NCBI GenBank assembly: GCA_937959275.1
Contig: CALGLU010000079.1
Span: 19,910-83,909, forward strand
Reading direction: 5' to 3'
Length of the DNA stretch: 64,000 nucleotides
Source: an uncultured Saprospiraceae bacterium
GTDB lineage: Bacteria; Bacteroidota; Bacteroidia; Chitinophagales; Saprospiraceae
Below, in pieces: positions 1-9,656 of this stretch. The notes beneath the pieces are model-generated. The model worked only from the letters and a program-made list of their open reading frames with translations. It searched no databases and was not told the DNA's origin. The position numbers were made by a program, and so were the translations under genes. The stretch's first letter is position 1; every line of letters begins with the position of its first letter.

Positions 1-204
1 TTCTGGAACAATGTCTATACTGTGAATGGTATTGAATATGCCTACTCGTCCTGTAGTGGCAATGGCGGTAATAAAATATATGTGTTTAAAGACCTGCCAT
101 TAGTCATCGTCATTACGGCATCTGCATATGGAATGCCCTTTGCACATAGGCAAGTCGATCAGATGATGGAACGATATATCCTGCCTGCGGTAGTCGGTGA
201 ATAA
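1..204 (+). CDS. C-terminal fragment of a protein truncated by the window edge, possibly a serine hydrolase/beta-lactamase-related protein
   Basis: Frame 1 is open from base 1 (FWNNVYTVNGIEYAYSSCSGNGGNKIYVFKDLPLVIVITASAYG...) to the TAA at 204. Confidence 0.5.
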   Translation, partial: FWNNVYTVNGIEYAYSSCSGNGGNKIYVFKDLPLVIVITASAYGMPFAHRQVDQMMERYILPAVVGE

Positions 205-263
205 TGACTGTTGTGGGCAAGCTGTTTAAGAGGAGTGTAACTGGGGTGGAAAAATTGTACCTA

Positions 264-296
264 TAAAAAAAGCCCGTTAACAAGTTAACGGGCTAT
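264..296 (-). terminator. Rho-independent terminator downstream of the cold-shock gene
   Basis: Perfect stem agcccgttaac-aa-gttaacgggct followed on the minus strand by TTTTTTT. Confidence 0.85.
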
Positions 297-321
297 ATGA
301 TCTAAAAGTTAGATGCGTGTG

Positions 322-516
322 TTATATTAATGATACGTTCACTGCATTTAATCCTTTTTGTCCTTCTTGAACATCATATGAGACCTTGTCTCCTTCATTA
401 ATTGAATCGACGTTAAGTCCTTTAACATGGACGAAAACATCTTTACCACCATCATCTGGTGTTATGAATCCAAATCCTTTCCCTTCGTTGAAAAATTTTA
501 CTGTACCGTTTGCCAT
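322..516 (-). CDS. Cold-shock domain protein (CspA family)
   Basis: MANGTVKFFNEGKGFGFITPDDGGKDVFVHVKGL...; RNP motifs KGFGFI and DVFVH. The true start is the internal Met (516), not 570. Confidence 0.95.
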   Translation of the reverse strand: MANGTVKFFNEGKGFGFITPDDGGKDVFVHVKGLNVDSINEGDKVSYDVQEGQKGLNAVNVSLI

Positions 517-953
517 TGTATTATAAATAATTATTAAATAGGCGAGATATAAACTTAATATCTCTACCACACCTTCTAAACGCTTCCCTACCTAGATAGT
601 TCCATATTTGTCTGATGGATCGCAAAAATACTACATAAAACTCGAAACATTCTCCTTAAATCTCATTTTTTCTAGTCATTAACCGTCATAAGTAGCAATT
701 TTAGGCTTATAGGCTGCCAATATCTTTCAGTGACGCTAGGTATTGACAAAAATAACAGTGATCCCTAATAAGCTATTGAATGTTAATGATGACTATATTT
801 TTAGAAATGCAAAGCACAATTAGCTTAGGTTTAAGCTAAATAAATATCCAATAATAGCTTCTGAAGTATTCCATTACAACTTTAAATAATAAATTTGAGG
901 CGAATCCATTTCTCAAGGTGTTCATCACTTATGGGATTTGAAAGTAAATATGT

Positions 954-2033
954 ATGAAAATAGGATTCTTAAAATCAGAGGACCCACGGTGTCCGCTGTC
1001 AGAAACATCGGCAAAAAAATTTAAAAAACTGGACGTCGCATTGTTGATCGAAAATGGACTAGGTGCAGAATTGGATCTGGATCTCGAACAATTAGATGGT
1101 GTAGTCGACAAATCCCGAGATGAAATTTTAGCTGATGCTGATATGGTATACAGTACTGATCCCCTATCAGAAGCAGATTTGTCAAAACTTAAAAAAGACT
1201 CCATTCTGGTGTCCTTTTATGCCCCCTTTAACGCGGTGAATCAAGTAGACACATTAACGGGCAAGGCTATTCAGGTCTTTAGTATGGATATGATACCAAG
1301 GACCACGTTGGCACAATCGATGGATGTCTTATCTTCTATGGCATCTATCGCTGGTTACAAATCTGTTTTATTAGCTGCGGAGAGACTACCTCGTTATTTC
1401 CCAATGATGATGACAGCTGCTGGTACTGTGAAGCCTGCAACGGTTATGATATTGGGTGCTGGAGTTGCAGGACTACAAGCTATTGCTACGGCTCGACGGC
1501 TGGGTGCTAAGGTTGAAGTGTTTGATGTTAGGCAAGCAGTGAAAGAAGAGGTCGAAGGTTTGGGTGGAAAATTCATTGAAGTCGAAGGAGCAACTGACGA
1601 CAAAGATGCAGGTGGCTATGCCGTCGAACAAACAGAAGAATTCAAACAACGTCAAAAAGATAAAATTGCTGAGCGCGTAGCCAATGCTGATGTGGTGATC
1701 ACGACTGCCCAATTGCGTGGCAGACCAGCTCCTACTTTAGTGACTAAGGCAATGGTAGAGAACATGAAGCATGGCTCTGTCATCATTGATCTAGCTGCAT
1801 CAACAGGAGGGAATTGTGAATTGACAGATGGTGAAACGACAGTCATGCATCAAGGCGTTCAGATCATTGGCGATTCACATTTAGCGAATTCTGCCTTGAT
1901 TGATGCGTCTGCATTACTATCAAATAACATATACAATTACACGCAACAGTTTTTTAAGGAAGGTCAAGTCAATGTTGATCTTGAAAATGAAATCATTGCC
2001 AAATCACGTATTTATACATACGAAAAATCATAA
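954..2033 (+). CDS. pntAA: NAD(P) transhydrogenase alpha subunit, part 1
   Basis: AlaDH/PNT domains: MILGAGVAGLQAIATARRLGAKVEVFDVR, RGRPAPTLVTKAMVENMKHGSVIIDLAA. Confidence 0.93.
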   Translation: MKIGFLKSEDPRCPLSETSAKKFKKLDVALLIENGLGAELDLDLEQLDGVVDKSRDEILADADMVYSTDPLSEADLSKLKKDSILVSFYAPFNAVNQVDTLTGKAIQVFSMDMIPRTTLAQSMDVLSSMASIAGYKSVLLAAERLPRYFPMMMTAAGTVKPATVMILGAGVAGLQAIATARRLGAKVEVFDVRQAVKEEVEGLGGKFIEVEGATDDKDAGGYAVEQTEEFKQRQKDKIAERVANADVVITTAQLRGRPAPTLVTKAMVENMKHGSVIIDLAASTGGNCELTDGETTVMHQGVQIIGDSHLANSALIDASALLSNNIYNYTQQFFKEGQVNVDLENEIIAKSRIYTYEKS

Positions 2034-2036
2034 ATC

Positions 2037-2354
2037 ATGATGCAATCATTAACGCAGTTTTTGGGAGATAATATGCTCTCCATTTACTTATTGATATTTG
2101 CTGTCTTCCTGGGATTTGAGTTGATATCAAAAGTACCATCAGTCCTCCACACACCTCTCATGTCTGGAGCAAATGCCATCAGCGGTATTGTACTAGTAGG
2201 TTCCATTATTTTCTTACGTAAGACTGATCCAAGTGAAACCTTTTCACTTGTCGTCGGTATGATTGCTATGATTATGGCGATGATTAACATAGTTGGTGGT
2301 TTTGCAGTGACAAATCGTATGCTGGCCATGTTCAAGAAAAAACCAAAGCAATGA
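2037..2354 (+). CDS. pntAB: NAD(P) transhydrogenase alpha subunit, part 2 (transmembrane)
   Basis: Short TM protein with FLGFELISKVPSVLHTPLMSGANAISGIVLVG, located between pntAA and pntB. Confidence 0.93.
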   Translation: MMQSLTQFLGDNMLSIYLLIFAVFLGFELISKVPSVLHTPLMSGANAISGIVLVGSIIFLRKTDPSETFSLVVGMIAMIMAMINIVGGFAVTNRMLAMFKKKPKQ

Positions 2355-3745
2355 CAGTATTTTTCCAATTAGCTTATTTAGTCGGTGCAGTCCTCTTTAT
2401 ATTAGGACTCAGAGGGCTTAGTGATCCCAAAACAGCAAGAGGCGGAAACTTAAGAGCTGCACTCGGTATGGGCATAGCAATCATTGCTTCCCTACTCTAT
2501 CCACTTGAAAACAGTCATGGCAATTTTGTATGGATCATCGTTGCCTTAGTGATTGGTTCGGCGATCGGCTGGATTAGTTCTTCAAAAGTTAAGATGACTG
2601 GGATGCCACAATTGGTGTCGATTTTTAATGGCCTTGGAGGCGGATCTGCGATGCTTCTCGCGTTTGTCGAATTTTTGAAATTTAATGATTCAGGCAGCTA
2701 TTCAGCTGGTCTTACATCATTGACTATACTGTTTACATTGTTGGTAGGATCTATCTCTTTTTCAGGTAGTATACTCGCCTATCTCAAGTTAGATGGTAAA
2801 ATAAAAGACAAACATGTCACACTACCAAAACATACAATCGTTAACCTACTACTGCTGGTTGTTACAATAGGTACTGTTGGTTATGCAATGTTCAATCCGT
2901 CAATGATGAGTTTGGTCATCGCAACCGTTATTAGTCTGATCTACGGCTTTTCATTTGTTGCGCCAATTGGCGGTGCGGATATGCCAGTGGTGATTTCATT
3001 GTTGAATAGTGTAACTGGAATATCTGCTGCTACAGCTGGTTTTTTATACAACAATCAGATTATGATTTTGGGTGGGATTCTTGTCGGAGCGTCGGGGACT
3101 ATCTTGACTGTCTTGATGTGTCGCGCGATGAATCGGTCGTTGATGAATGTTCTTATTGGAGGTTTTTCTGCAACGGGTGTGGCAGCGGCTGGAACAAGTA
3201 CTGATCAAGGTTCGGTCCAACCTACGCAACCAATAGATGTAGCCATACTTCTTAATTATTCAGAAAAAGTGATTATGGTGCCAGGCTATGGGATGGCCGT
3301 AGCGCAGGCCCAAAAACAAGCTAAAGAATTAGATGAGATCTTGACTAAAAAGGGCGTGGATGTCTACTACGGCATTCACCCGGTCGCTGGGCGAATGCCT
3401 GGGCACATGAATGTCTTATTAGCAGAGGTAGATATTAGCTATGATAAGTTATTGGATTTGGATGATTGTAATAGTGAATTGGGCGACACGGACATTGTCT
3501 TGGTCGTTGGTGCGAATGATGTGGTGAACCCCGCTGCGCTAGATGATCCTTCGAGCTCAATTTACGGGATGCCAGTGATGGAAGTGTGGAGAGCGAAAAA
3601 GGTCATTGTCTTTAAGCGAAGTATGAAGCCAGGCTATGCTGGAATTCAGAACCCATTGTTTTTTAAAGAGAATACGAATATGTTGTTTGGAGATGCGGGG
3701 AAGACCTTGAAAGATATTATCAATGAGATAAAAACGCTGGACTAG
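2351..3745 (+). CDS. pntB: NAD(P) transhydrogenase beta subunit
   Basis: PntB motifs ADMPVVISLLNSVTGISAATAGFLY, VPGYGMAVAQAQ, PVAGRMPGHMNVLLAEV; 4-nt overlap with pntAB. Confidence 0.95.
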   Translation: MTVFFQLAYLVGAVLFILGLRGLSDPKTARGGNLRAALGMGIAIIASLLYPLENSHGNFVWIIVALVIGSAIGWISSSKVKMTGMPQLVSIFNGLGGGSAMLLAFVEFLKFNDSGSYSAGLTSLTILFTLLVGSISFSGSILAYLKLDGKIKDKHVTLPKHTIVNLLLLVVTIGTVGYAMFNPSMMSLVIATVISLIYGFSFVAPIGGADMPVVISLLNSVTGISAATAGFLYNNQIMILGGILVGASGTILTVLMCRAMNRSLMNVLIGGFSATGVAAAGTSTDQGSVQPTQPIDVAILLNYSEKVIMVPGYGMAVAQAQKQAKELDEILTKKGVDVYYGIHPVAGRMPGHMNVLLAEVDISYDKLLDLDDCNSELGDTDIVLVVGANDVVNPAALDDPSSSIYGMPVMEVWRAKKVIVFKRSMKPGYAGIQNPLFFKENTNMLFGDAGKTLKDIINEIKTLD

Positions 3746-3881
3746 AGAATTTGTTGATTAGTTGGAGCGAAGCGGAAATCCTCGTCCGAACAAAGTGAGC
3801 GGCGGGATGGCTAGTGATTAGTGGATTTGTTAATTAGTGAACAGAAATAAATCCAAGGTACTTTAGTGCCTTGTTGATTGA

Positions 3882-3930
3882 GTCGATAGTCGATAGTCCA
3901 CAGTCAATGGTCAATGGTCGATGGTCGATA
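3882..3930. repeat. Degenerate heptanucleotide array, 7 units
   Basis: GTCGATA GTCGATA GTCCACA GTCAATG GTCAATG GTCGATG GTCGATA, contiguous 7-bp units. Confidence 0.85.
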
Positions 3931-4008
3931 GATACGACTGCAGCCTTACTTTCTCTTTTAATGACACATTAGTAATGATCTTTTAATTTTAATTTTGATT
4001 TTGAACTT

Positions 4009-4668
4009 TTGATTCCCCAAATATATACACCAAAAGTCGTTCAAGGAATAGAGCTCTTTTATGGAGAATTGCTTACAGCATATGATCAATTTCCGACTGT
4101 CAGAAACCACCTTGCCCAACTTGCACTGCGATTGTACGAAGGCATCCAAAACAAAATCCATCCACTCTACTCTGAATTAAATAATTACAATCAATCCTTT
4201 ATCGGGATGTCAGTAGAAGAACTGATGACTACAGAAATCACACAAGACGATTGCTATGAGACAATTGCGCAGGAATTTGGATTTCCAGATTGGACCTTCC
4301 TCAGTCAGCAGGATCAATTGAATTATCATCTACCATTTGAATGCGCAATTAACCTTCTCTTGAAGGGAAATGTGTCGGAGCTGACATCAAGCTTAACAGA
4401 CCATCCAGATTTAGTCAGTATGAGATCACCTTATGGCCATCGCGCTACCCTTCTCCATTATGTTGGTAGTAATGGTGTTGAATTTTGGAGACAGAAAGTG
4501 CCTTTAAATTTAGCAGAAATAACAACACTACTGCTGGACCACGGTGCTGATCCAACTGCAACAATGTCTGTTTATGGTGGACAATTTACAACACTTGAAT
4601 TATTGACTACAAGTGCACATCCTTATGAAGCTGGAGTGACGGAGGAAGTCGTAGCAGCGCTTTCTTAG
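4009..4668 (+). CDS. Ankyrin-repeat-like protein
   Basis: 220-codon ORF with TTG start; ankyrin-like segments (RATLLHYVGSNGVE, ITTLLLDHGADPTATMSVYGGQFTTLELL). Confidence 0.7.
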   Translation: MIPQIYTPKVVQGIELFYGELLTAYDQFPTVRNHLAQLALRLYEGIQNKIHPLYSELNNYNQSFIGMSVEELMTTEITQDDCYETIAQEFGFPDWTFLSQQDQLNYHLPFECAINLLLKGNVSELTSSLTDHPDLVSMRSPYGHRATLLHYVGSNGVEFWRQKVPLNLAEITTLLLDHGADPTATMSVYGGQFTTLELLTTSAHPYEAGVTEEVVAALS

Positions 4669-4684
4669 ATTATAGAATGTGCAA

Positions 4685-5221
4685 TCATAACTTCTTGATT
4701 AAATAAAGAGCTAGGCTGTCATCTAATACAAGCTCTTGACCATACTTTAATTGTGTGTAATCCTTGACCAAACCATTCCCATCTGGAATATACCCTCTCT
4801 TTATATAAAGAATCTGAGCCGCCCCATAGTCTTCATACAGACCAAAACCAATTCCTGCAAAAGCAGATACCGTTTTGATTCTTTGTTCTGCTTCATCCAT
4901 TATACGAGTCCCGAAACCGCTTCGTTGATAGTCCTTCAAGACATTAAAATCAACAATTTCTGGAATCCCTTTTGCTCGAAATGGCTGATAGTCTGATGTC
5001 CATTTTATGGTACAATACCCCACAAATTTTTCATTGAGTTCAGCATAGATAATATCCCTATCACCTGAGTTTTGATATTCGAGATATTGTAAATATTGCG
5101 AAAGAGGTTTATCCCATCCCTGCGTTTCAAAAGCACTTGAAATCTTTTGACAATCTGAATTCTTCAATTCTCTAAGAACCAATTTTCTTTGCATATTTAT
5201 AATTTCAAAATCAGGCGACAA
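4685..5221 (-). CDS. GNAT family N-acetyltransferase
   Basis: GNAT-like core: GYCTIKWTSDY..., IVDFNVLKDYQRSGFGTRIMDEAEQR, GLYEDYGAAQILYIKRGY. Confidence 0.75.
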   Translation of the reverse strand: MSPDFEIINMQRKLVLRELKNSDCQKISSAFETQGWDKPLSQYLQYLEYQNSGDRDIIYAELNEKFVGYCTIKWTSDYQPFRAKGIPEIVDFNVLKDYQRSGFGTRIMDEAEQRIKTVSAFAGIGFGLYEDYGAAQILYIKRGYIPDGNGLVKDYTQLKYGQELVLDDSLALYLIKKL

Positions 5222-5241
5222 TCAAAATATTAATTAACTCA

Positions 5242-5865
5242 TCACACATTCAAACCTAGAATATCTGTCCCTGTCAACTGCTGTATATGTTTAGTTATTT
5301 TCTCTATTGGCCAATCCCACCATTGTAATTCTAGCAAACGATTCATATGTTCTGCTGGAAACCGCTTTCGAATTTCTTTCGATGGATTTCCACCAACGAT
5401 AGAATAAGGTTCTACATCTTTCGTCACGACTGATTTGGTGGCAATGATAGCCCCATCACCTATGCTGACCCCAGGCATAATCGTTGCTCCATAGCCAATC
5501 CATACATCATTCCCGATGACTGTATTGCCTTTCGTGGGGTATGTTTTGCCTTCCATGGCATTGGACCAATCTTTTCCAAATATGGCAAAGGGATAACTTG
5601 CGATCGCATCACTCAAATGGTTTGCTCCATTCATAATAAAAGTAACATCTGATGCAATCATACAAAATTTACCAATGATCAATTTATCTCCTGTAAAATC
5701 AAAAAGATACTTTACATTCTTTTCAAAGTTATCAACTGATTCAAAATCATCGTAGTAAGTATAGTCACCAACAATGATATTGGGATTTGTGATGATGTTT
5801 TTAAGAAAGCATAGCCTGTCGTAGTTGGCTAATGGCAATCGATCATTTGGATTTGGGATATTCAT
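5242..5865 (-). CDS. Vat/CatB-family xenobiotic (streptogramin/chloramphenicol) acetyltransferase
   Basis: Hexapeptide repeat protein; IGKFCMIASDVTFIMNGANH, SYPFAIFG, GNTVIGNDVWIGYGATIMPGVSIGDGAIIATKSVVTKDVEPYSIVGGNP, LLELQWWDWP. Confidence 0.88.
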   Translation of the reverse strand: MNIPNPNDRLPLANYDRLCFLKNIITNPNIIVGDYTYYDDFESVDNFEKNVKYLFDFTGDKLIIGKFCMIASDVTFIMNGANHLSDAIASYPFAIFGKDWSNAMEGKTYPTKGNTVIGNDVWIGYGATIMPGVSIGDGAIIATKSVVTKDVEPYSIVGGNPSKEIRKRFPAEHMNRLLELQWWDWPIEKITKHIQQLTGTDILGLNV

Positions 5866-5926
5866 ATATTAAGACTTAAGTTTCTACAGGTATCCTACTC
5901 TATTATAGAATACGATATCAAGATAA

Positions 5927-6730
5927 CTAATTCCCAAATTTATAGTTTAGTCCATTACTCAAATCGTAGGTTAAGTTAGGCACACTTGATGGTGTTTCTG
6001 TATCATAGAATATTTGAAAATTAATTGACAGACTTAATCGATCCGTAATGTCTAGACTTAATTCATTATCATTCAACACTCTATAATCGCTGAGCATTCC
6101 GAATCTTGGCTGAACATATGTCGTACTAGAAAATGACACATCATCTTGTGGCAAAAGGGAGAATGAAAAGTAAGAGCTAAATCGATTAGCGAACAAATCT
6201 TGAGAATTACCTGACAGCTTTTCTAATTCATTCATATAGGCGATGCCCCAATAGAATCGGGCATTATCATAATTTGTCAATTGAAATCGCAAGCCCACTC
6301 CATTCAAGAATCGATGATCAATCTTTGTCAAGGAATTAAACTGAGATTGTGAAAACAATTCAAGTTCTATACGATTTGAAAGAGATCGATTATACCTCAA
6401 ATGGATGCTACCATTATTTGTGAAATTTTCACCCTCACCTTTAGCGAGAGAGTAATTGCCAAAAAGCAACACACTTTGTCGCGGCATAAAGTAGGTCAAA
6501 TGACCTCCATTGGAAATAGAAACAAAACTCTTTGTGGTCTTCTGGATTGATAACTGGAGTTTTACATCACCATGTAGACCTAAGGAGTCAGATGACATCC
6601 GTACCTGTTCAATATTAATGACTTGAGCTTCCACGCGAACACACAAAAGCAAAATCCCAAAACAGAAAATCAATTTCATGGAAGTTGAAAATTTATTCTG
6701 AATGATGTATTCAATGTAAAAGTAAGGCAT
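5927..6730 (-). CDS. Hypothetical secreted/outer-membrane beta-structure protein
   Basis: Long ORF with signal-like N-terminus and alternating aromatic beta-strand pattern. The start may be internal (MKLIFCFGILLLCVRVEAQ). Confidence 0.6.
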   Translation of the reverse strand: MPYFYIEYIIQNKFSTSMKLIFCFGILLLCVRVEAQVINIEQVRMSSDSLGLHGDVKLQLSIQKTTKSFVSISNGGHLTYFMPRQSVLLFGNYSLAKGEGENFTNNGSIHLRYNRSLSNRIELELFSQSQFNSLTKIDHRFLNGVGLRFQLTNYDNARFYWGIAYMNELEKLSGNSQDLFANRFSSYFSFSLLPQDDVSFSSTTYVQPRFGMLSDYRVLNDNELSLDITDRLSLSINFQIFYDTETPSSVPNLTYDLSNGLNYKFGN

Positions 6731-6814
6731 TTAATCCCACCTCGCCATCACTAAAAACTGTGATATTTGACCTCCACTTTTAATTAACTAGGTGCTTATG
6801 CTCAGATCATCTAA

Positions 6815-6850
6815 CAAAAAAAGGCCAGCTACTAATGTAACTGACCTTTA
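6815..6850 (-). terminator. Terminator hairpin downstream of the TPR gene
   Basis: aaaaaaaggccagctac-taat-gtaactgacctt; minus-strand reading ends in a T-run. Confidence 0.65.
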
Positions 6851-6894
6851 TATATTGTTAAGTTAAAACTAGAATGGCTCTAGTGCCTCAAGAA

Positions 6895-8310
6895 CTAGTA
6901 TCTAACTGTGACTCTCTCGCCTATCCAACAACCCACAGTCTGAGTTGATCCAGAAGAAACACCTCTTAAAAAGCCTTCTTCTTTATTTGGCAACGAACCT
7001 CTATATTTAGATTTCTTATCATTTGCTTCATCACTAACTGAAGGATCTACACTCGCTGCTTTAGAGTATTTCTCCATGGCAGCTAAGACTGCTAGACGCT
7101 GATTCCAACTATCTCCACAATTTCTTGCTCCTGTCGCATACATATCTCCAATCAACATATAAGCACGTCCGTAATTCGGATTTAGGCCAATCGCTGTTTT
7201 AGCTTCAGATCGTGCATCATTAAATTTCTTCATTTTTCTAAAGAGCGTCGATGCTATATAGTAGTGGTAACTCGCTTTCTTAGTGTTATCAGTTTCCTGA
7301 GTAATAGCTTCTCTATATTTTGCAATTGCACCTGGAAAATCTCCAGCATCATATGCTTTCTTTGCAAGCAACGCAGGATTGTTAGCTTCAAACTCTGCTT
7401 TCTTTTGTGCGTTCAAGGCAGATGCCCATGACTCATATTTTTTCTCTAATTCTGCAACTAAAGGATCTGTTTTATCACAACCTCTTCTAATGAGTCGTCC
7501 ATATAAGTCCTTTGCTAATTGAGGATCCTCTGGGTTGGCATCATATTCAGGACGCAATTTGGCTTTAAAGTACTCACAGTCATATATTTCTCTTTCAATC
7601 TTATTAAGCTCTGATTTTATATTTGCAAGCGCATTCTCATAGTACGGTGCATAATCACCACCTTTTTCTATATTAAACTCAGCGATTGGGATAATTTCAT
7701 CAAAAATACTTCTTGCTTTAGTCTGATCAATCTTTCCCTTCTGAAACTGATACGTAGCAATCGCTGCGTAAGGAATTAAAACATTGTACAATGTAGTATT
7801 TCCAGTTATCGCTACTGCTTTATCAAACTCTTCAAGATTTTTATCATATGGCTGATTGAGCTCATAATACATATCATAAGCTTTTTGACCTTGTAGATAC
7901 CCGACACGCTTTTTGGCAGCTTCTTCTCCGCCCTTAATTGTCAAAACACCAGCCTCATAACATCCTATACAACCATCGTATAATGCTAAAATTTTAGCTT
8001 TAAGATCCGTTTTACCTGCTTCATCTGCAGTTTTCATTTGGTGCTTGTAGATTTTGATACCATCTGTAAAATGAAAATCTCTTTTTCCATCAGCAGCCGG
8101 CGCTTTAGTAAATACTTCTGTCCAAGCTTCTAGGGCGTCATCATAATTTTCCAATTTGACATTATCTCTGTACACGGAATGCTGCTCAAGTAAATGTTCC
8201 ATATCTGCCATCCCATTCCACGTTTTACATTCTTGTCCTGTTACGGCTAAAGCAAGAAACATAGAAGATAGTATTGATAAAAGTGCTTTGTAATTCATAT
8301 TATTCGCCAT
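6895..8310 (-). CDS. Secreted TPR-repeat protein
   Basis: Signal peptide (LSSMFLALAVTGQ) and TPR-like helices (AYDAGDFPGAIAKYREAI..., ARSEAKTAIGLNPNYGRAYMLIGDMY). Confidence 0.8.
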   Translation of the reverse strand: MANNMNYKALLSILSSMFLALAVTGQECKTWNGMADMEHLLEQHSVYRDNVKLENYDDALEAWTEVFTKAPAADGKRDFHFTDGIKIYKHQMKTADEAGKTDLKAKILALYDGCIGCYEAGVLTIKGGEEAAKKRVGYLQGQKAYDMYYELNQPYDKNLEEFDKAVAITGNTTLYNVLIPYAAIATYQFQKGKIDQTKARSIFDEIIPIAEFNIEKGGDYAPYYENALANIKSELNKIEREIYDCEYFKAKLRPEYDANPEDPQLAKDLYGRLIRRGCDKTDPLVAELEKKYESWASALNAQKKAEFEANNPALLAKKAYDAGDFPGAIAKYREAITQETDNTKKASYHYYIASTLFRKMKKFNDARSEAKTAIGLNPNYGRAYMLIGDMYATGARNCGDSWNQRLAVLAAMEKYSKAASVDPSVSDEANDKKSKYRGSLPNKEEGFLRGVSSGSTQTVGCWIGERVTVRY

Positions 8311-8324
8311 TTAATTAGTTTCGA

Positions 8325-9656
8325 TCAATTATATTTTCTCTTTATAAACCATTCGTCGTCATTAAAAGTTAGACCTAATCCCAGTTTAACAAAAGTTTCA
8401 CTCAGGATATTTCCTGTCGATCGCTTACCAAATTCAATTCCCAAATTAATGTGAGAAATCTTTCTTTGGTACACGAACGGTAGGCCCAAACCAGCATTTA
8501 TGCTGTAATTTTTCAATTGATTTTGTTCTATCGATCTTGCTCCTTCGCCGATCGAAGCCCCAAATCTATAATAAATCCTGTCTCTGTAGTTAAAAGATTT
8601 AACATTAGGACGGAAAAAACCTCCAAAAGATAGCTTTGAGGCGTCAGAAAGTGATTCGGGATTTGCCTCATTTTCGTATTGACTCCATCTTGTTACTACA
8701 TAATTGACACCAACACTTAATTTAGCACCAACATAGTATGTTGCGCCTATTCCAAATTGAGATGGCATAGTCCCATTCCCATCGATGTCAATCAATGATG
8801 ATAAGGTATCAGTAATTGTAACGCCTTCTCGGATTGAAAACAGATTTTGATTGACAGAAGTAGCAGTTGTATTGATAGACGTCTTACCATTACCATAGAG
8901 TCCGATGTTAAGGGCTCTTGCATTCGCCGTAGGTGTCTTTGCAATTTCGTCCTTATTTAAAAGGAACTGATACATTGCTCCAAAATTATAGGTAAATCCT
9001 CTCAAGGTATATTCTGTAGAGAACTGATTATCAAAAGCATTAAAGGCCGAAAAATCGATGACTCTGTCATAACTTATCTGCCCAAATTGATACCCTAGAT
9101 TTACACCAACTGATAAGCTTTTATACATAACAGAATTACCCCATTGCACTTTGTATACGCCACCATTCCCAATAAATTCTCTAGAGAAGTCACCTATGGT
9201 TGGGTCTGTGTCTTCATTTAGAATGTGATAGGCAACTCTTGATACCGGCAATAAAGAGAATCCCATTCCGAATCTGAATTCCTTTTTCTCGCGTTCAAAT
9301 ACTTCATTCAACGGATTGGTTAGAGGAAAAGCCAAGCTTAAATACTCTAAATTCCCAGACCAATCTCGAGATGCATTTCCTTGGTCATCAGTAAGACTTA
9401 TATTATTTGCCGAGATCCCAACATCAAACGAGGTTGCCCTTAGAAAGGACAAAGACGCTGGATTGACAGGATTTATATGGTAATTGTCAGCATAGGATGC
9501 ATTGATACCTCCCATATGTCTGAGGTAGATTGGATTTGGATCAACAATATCACCAATTCCAAATCTTGAAAAGGGCGAATTGAAACCGCCTGACTGAGCA
9601 AAATTACTCACCAGTGATAAAAACATTGCCACTAAGACAACTAATAATTTACGCAT
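8325..9656 (-). CDS. Outer-membrane beta-barrel protein, conserved in Bacteroidota
   Basis: Signal peptide MRKLLVVLVAMFLSLVSNFAQ, then SPFSRFGIGDIVDPNPIYLRHMGG and beta-barrel-like strands; start set at MRKL, 8-nt overlap with coaX. Confidence 0.75.
   Translation of the reverse strand: MRKLLVVLVAMFLSLVSNFAQSGGFNSPFSRFGIGDIVDPNPIYLRHMGGINASYADNYHINPVNPASLSFLRATSFDVGISANNISLTDDQGNASRDWSGNLEYLSLAFPLTNPLNEVFEREKKEFRFGMGFSLLPVSRVAYHILNEDTDPTIGDFSREFIGNGGVYKVQWGNSVMYKSLSVGVNLGYQFGQISYDRVIDFSAFNAFDNQFSTEYTLRGFTYNFGAMYQFLLNKDEIAKTPTANARALNIGLYGNGKTSINTTATSVNQNLFSIREGVTITDTLSSLIDIDGNGTMPSQFGIGATYYVGAKLSVGVNYVVTRWSQYENEANPESLSDASKLSFGGFFRPNVKSFNYRDRIYYRFGASIGEGARSIEQNQLKNYSINAGLGLPFVYQRKISHINLGIEFGKRSTGNILSETFVKLGLGLTFNDDEWFIKRKYN

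Noticed and set aside
1394-1846. Minus-strand ORFs antisense to pntAA
   Set aside because: The plus-strand transhydrogenase frame is certain; antisense ORFs are codon-bias shadows.
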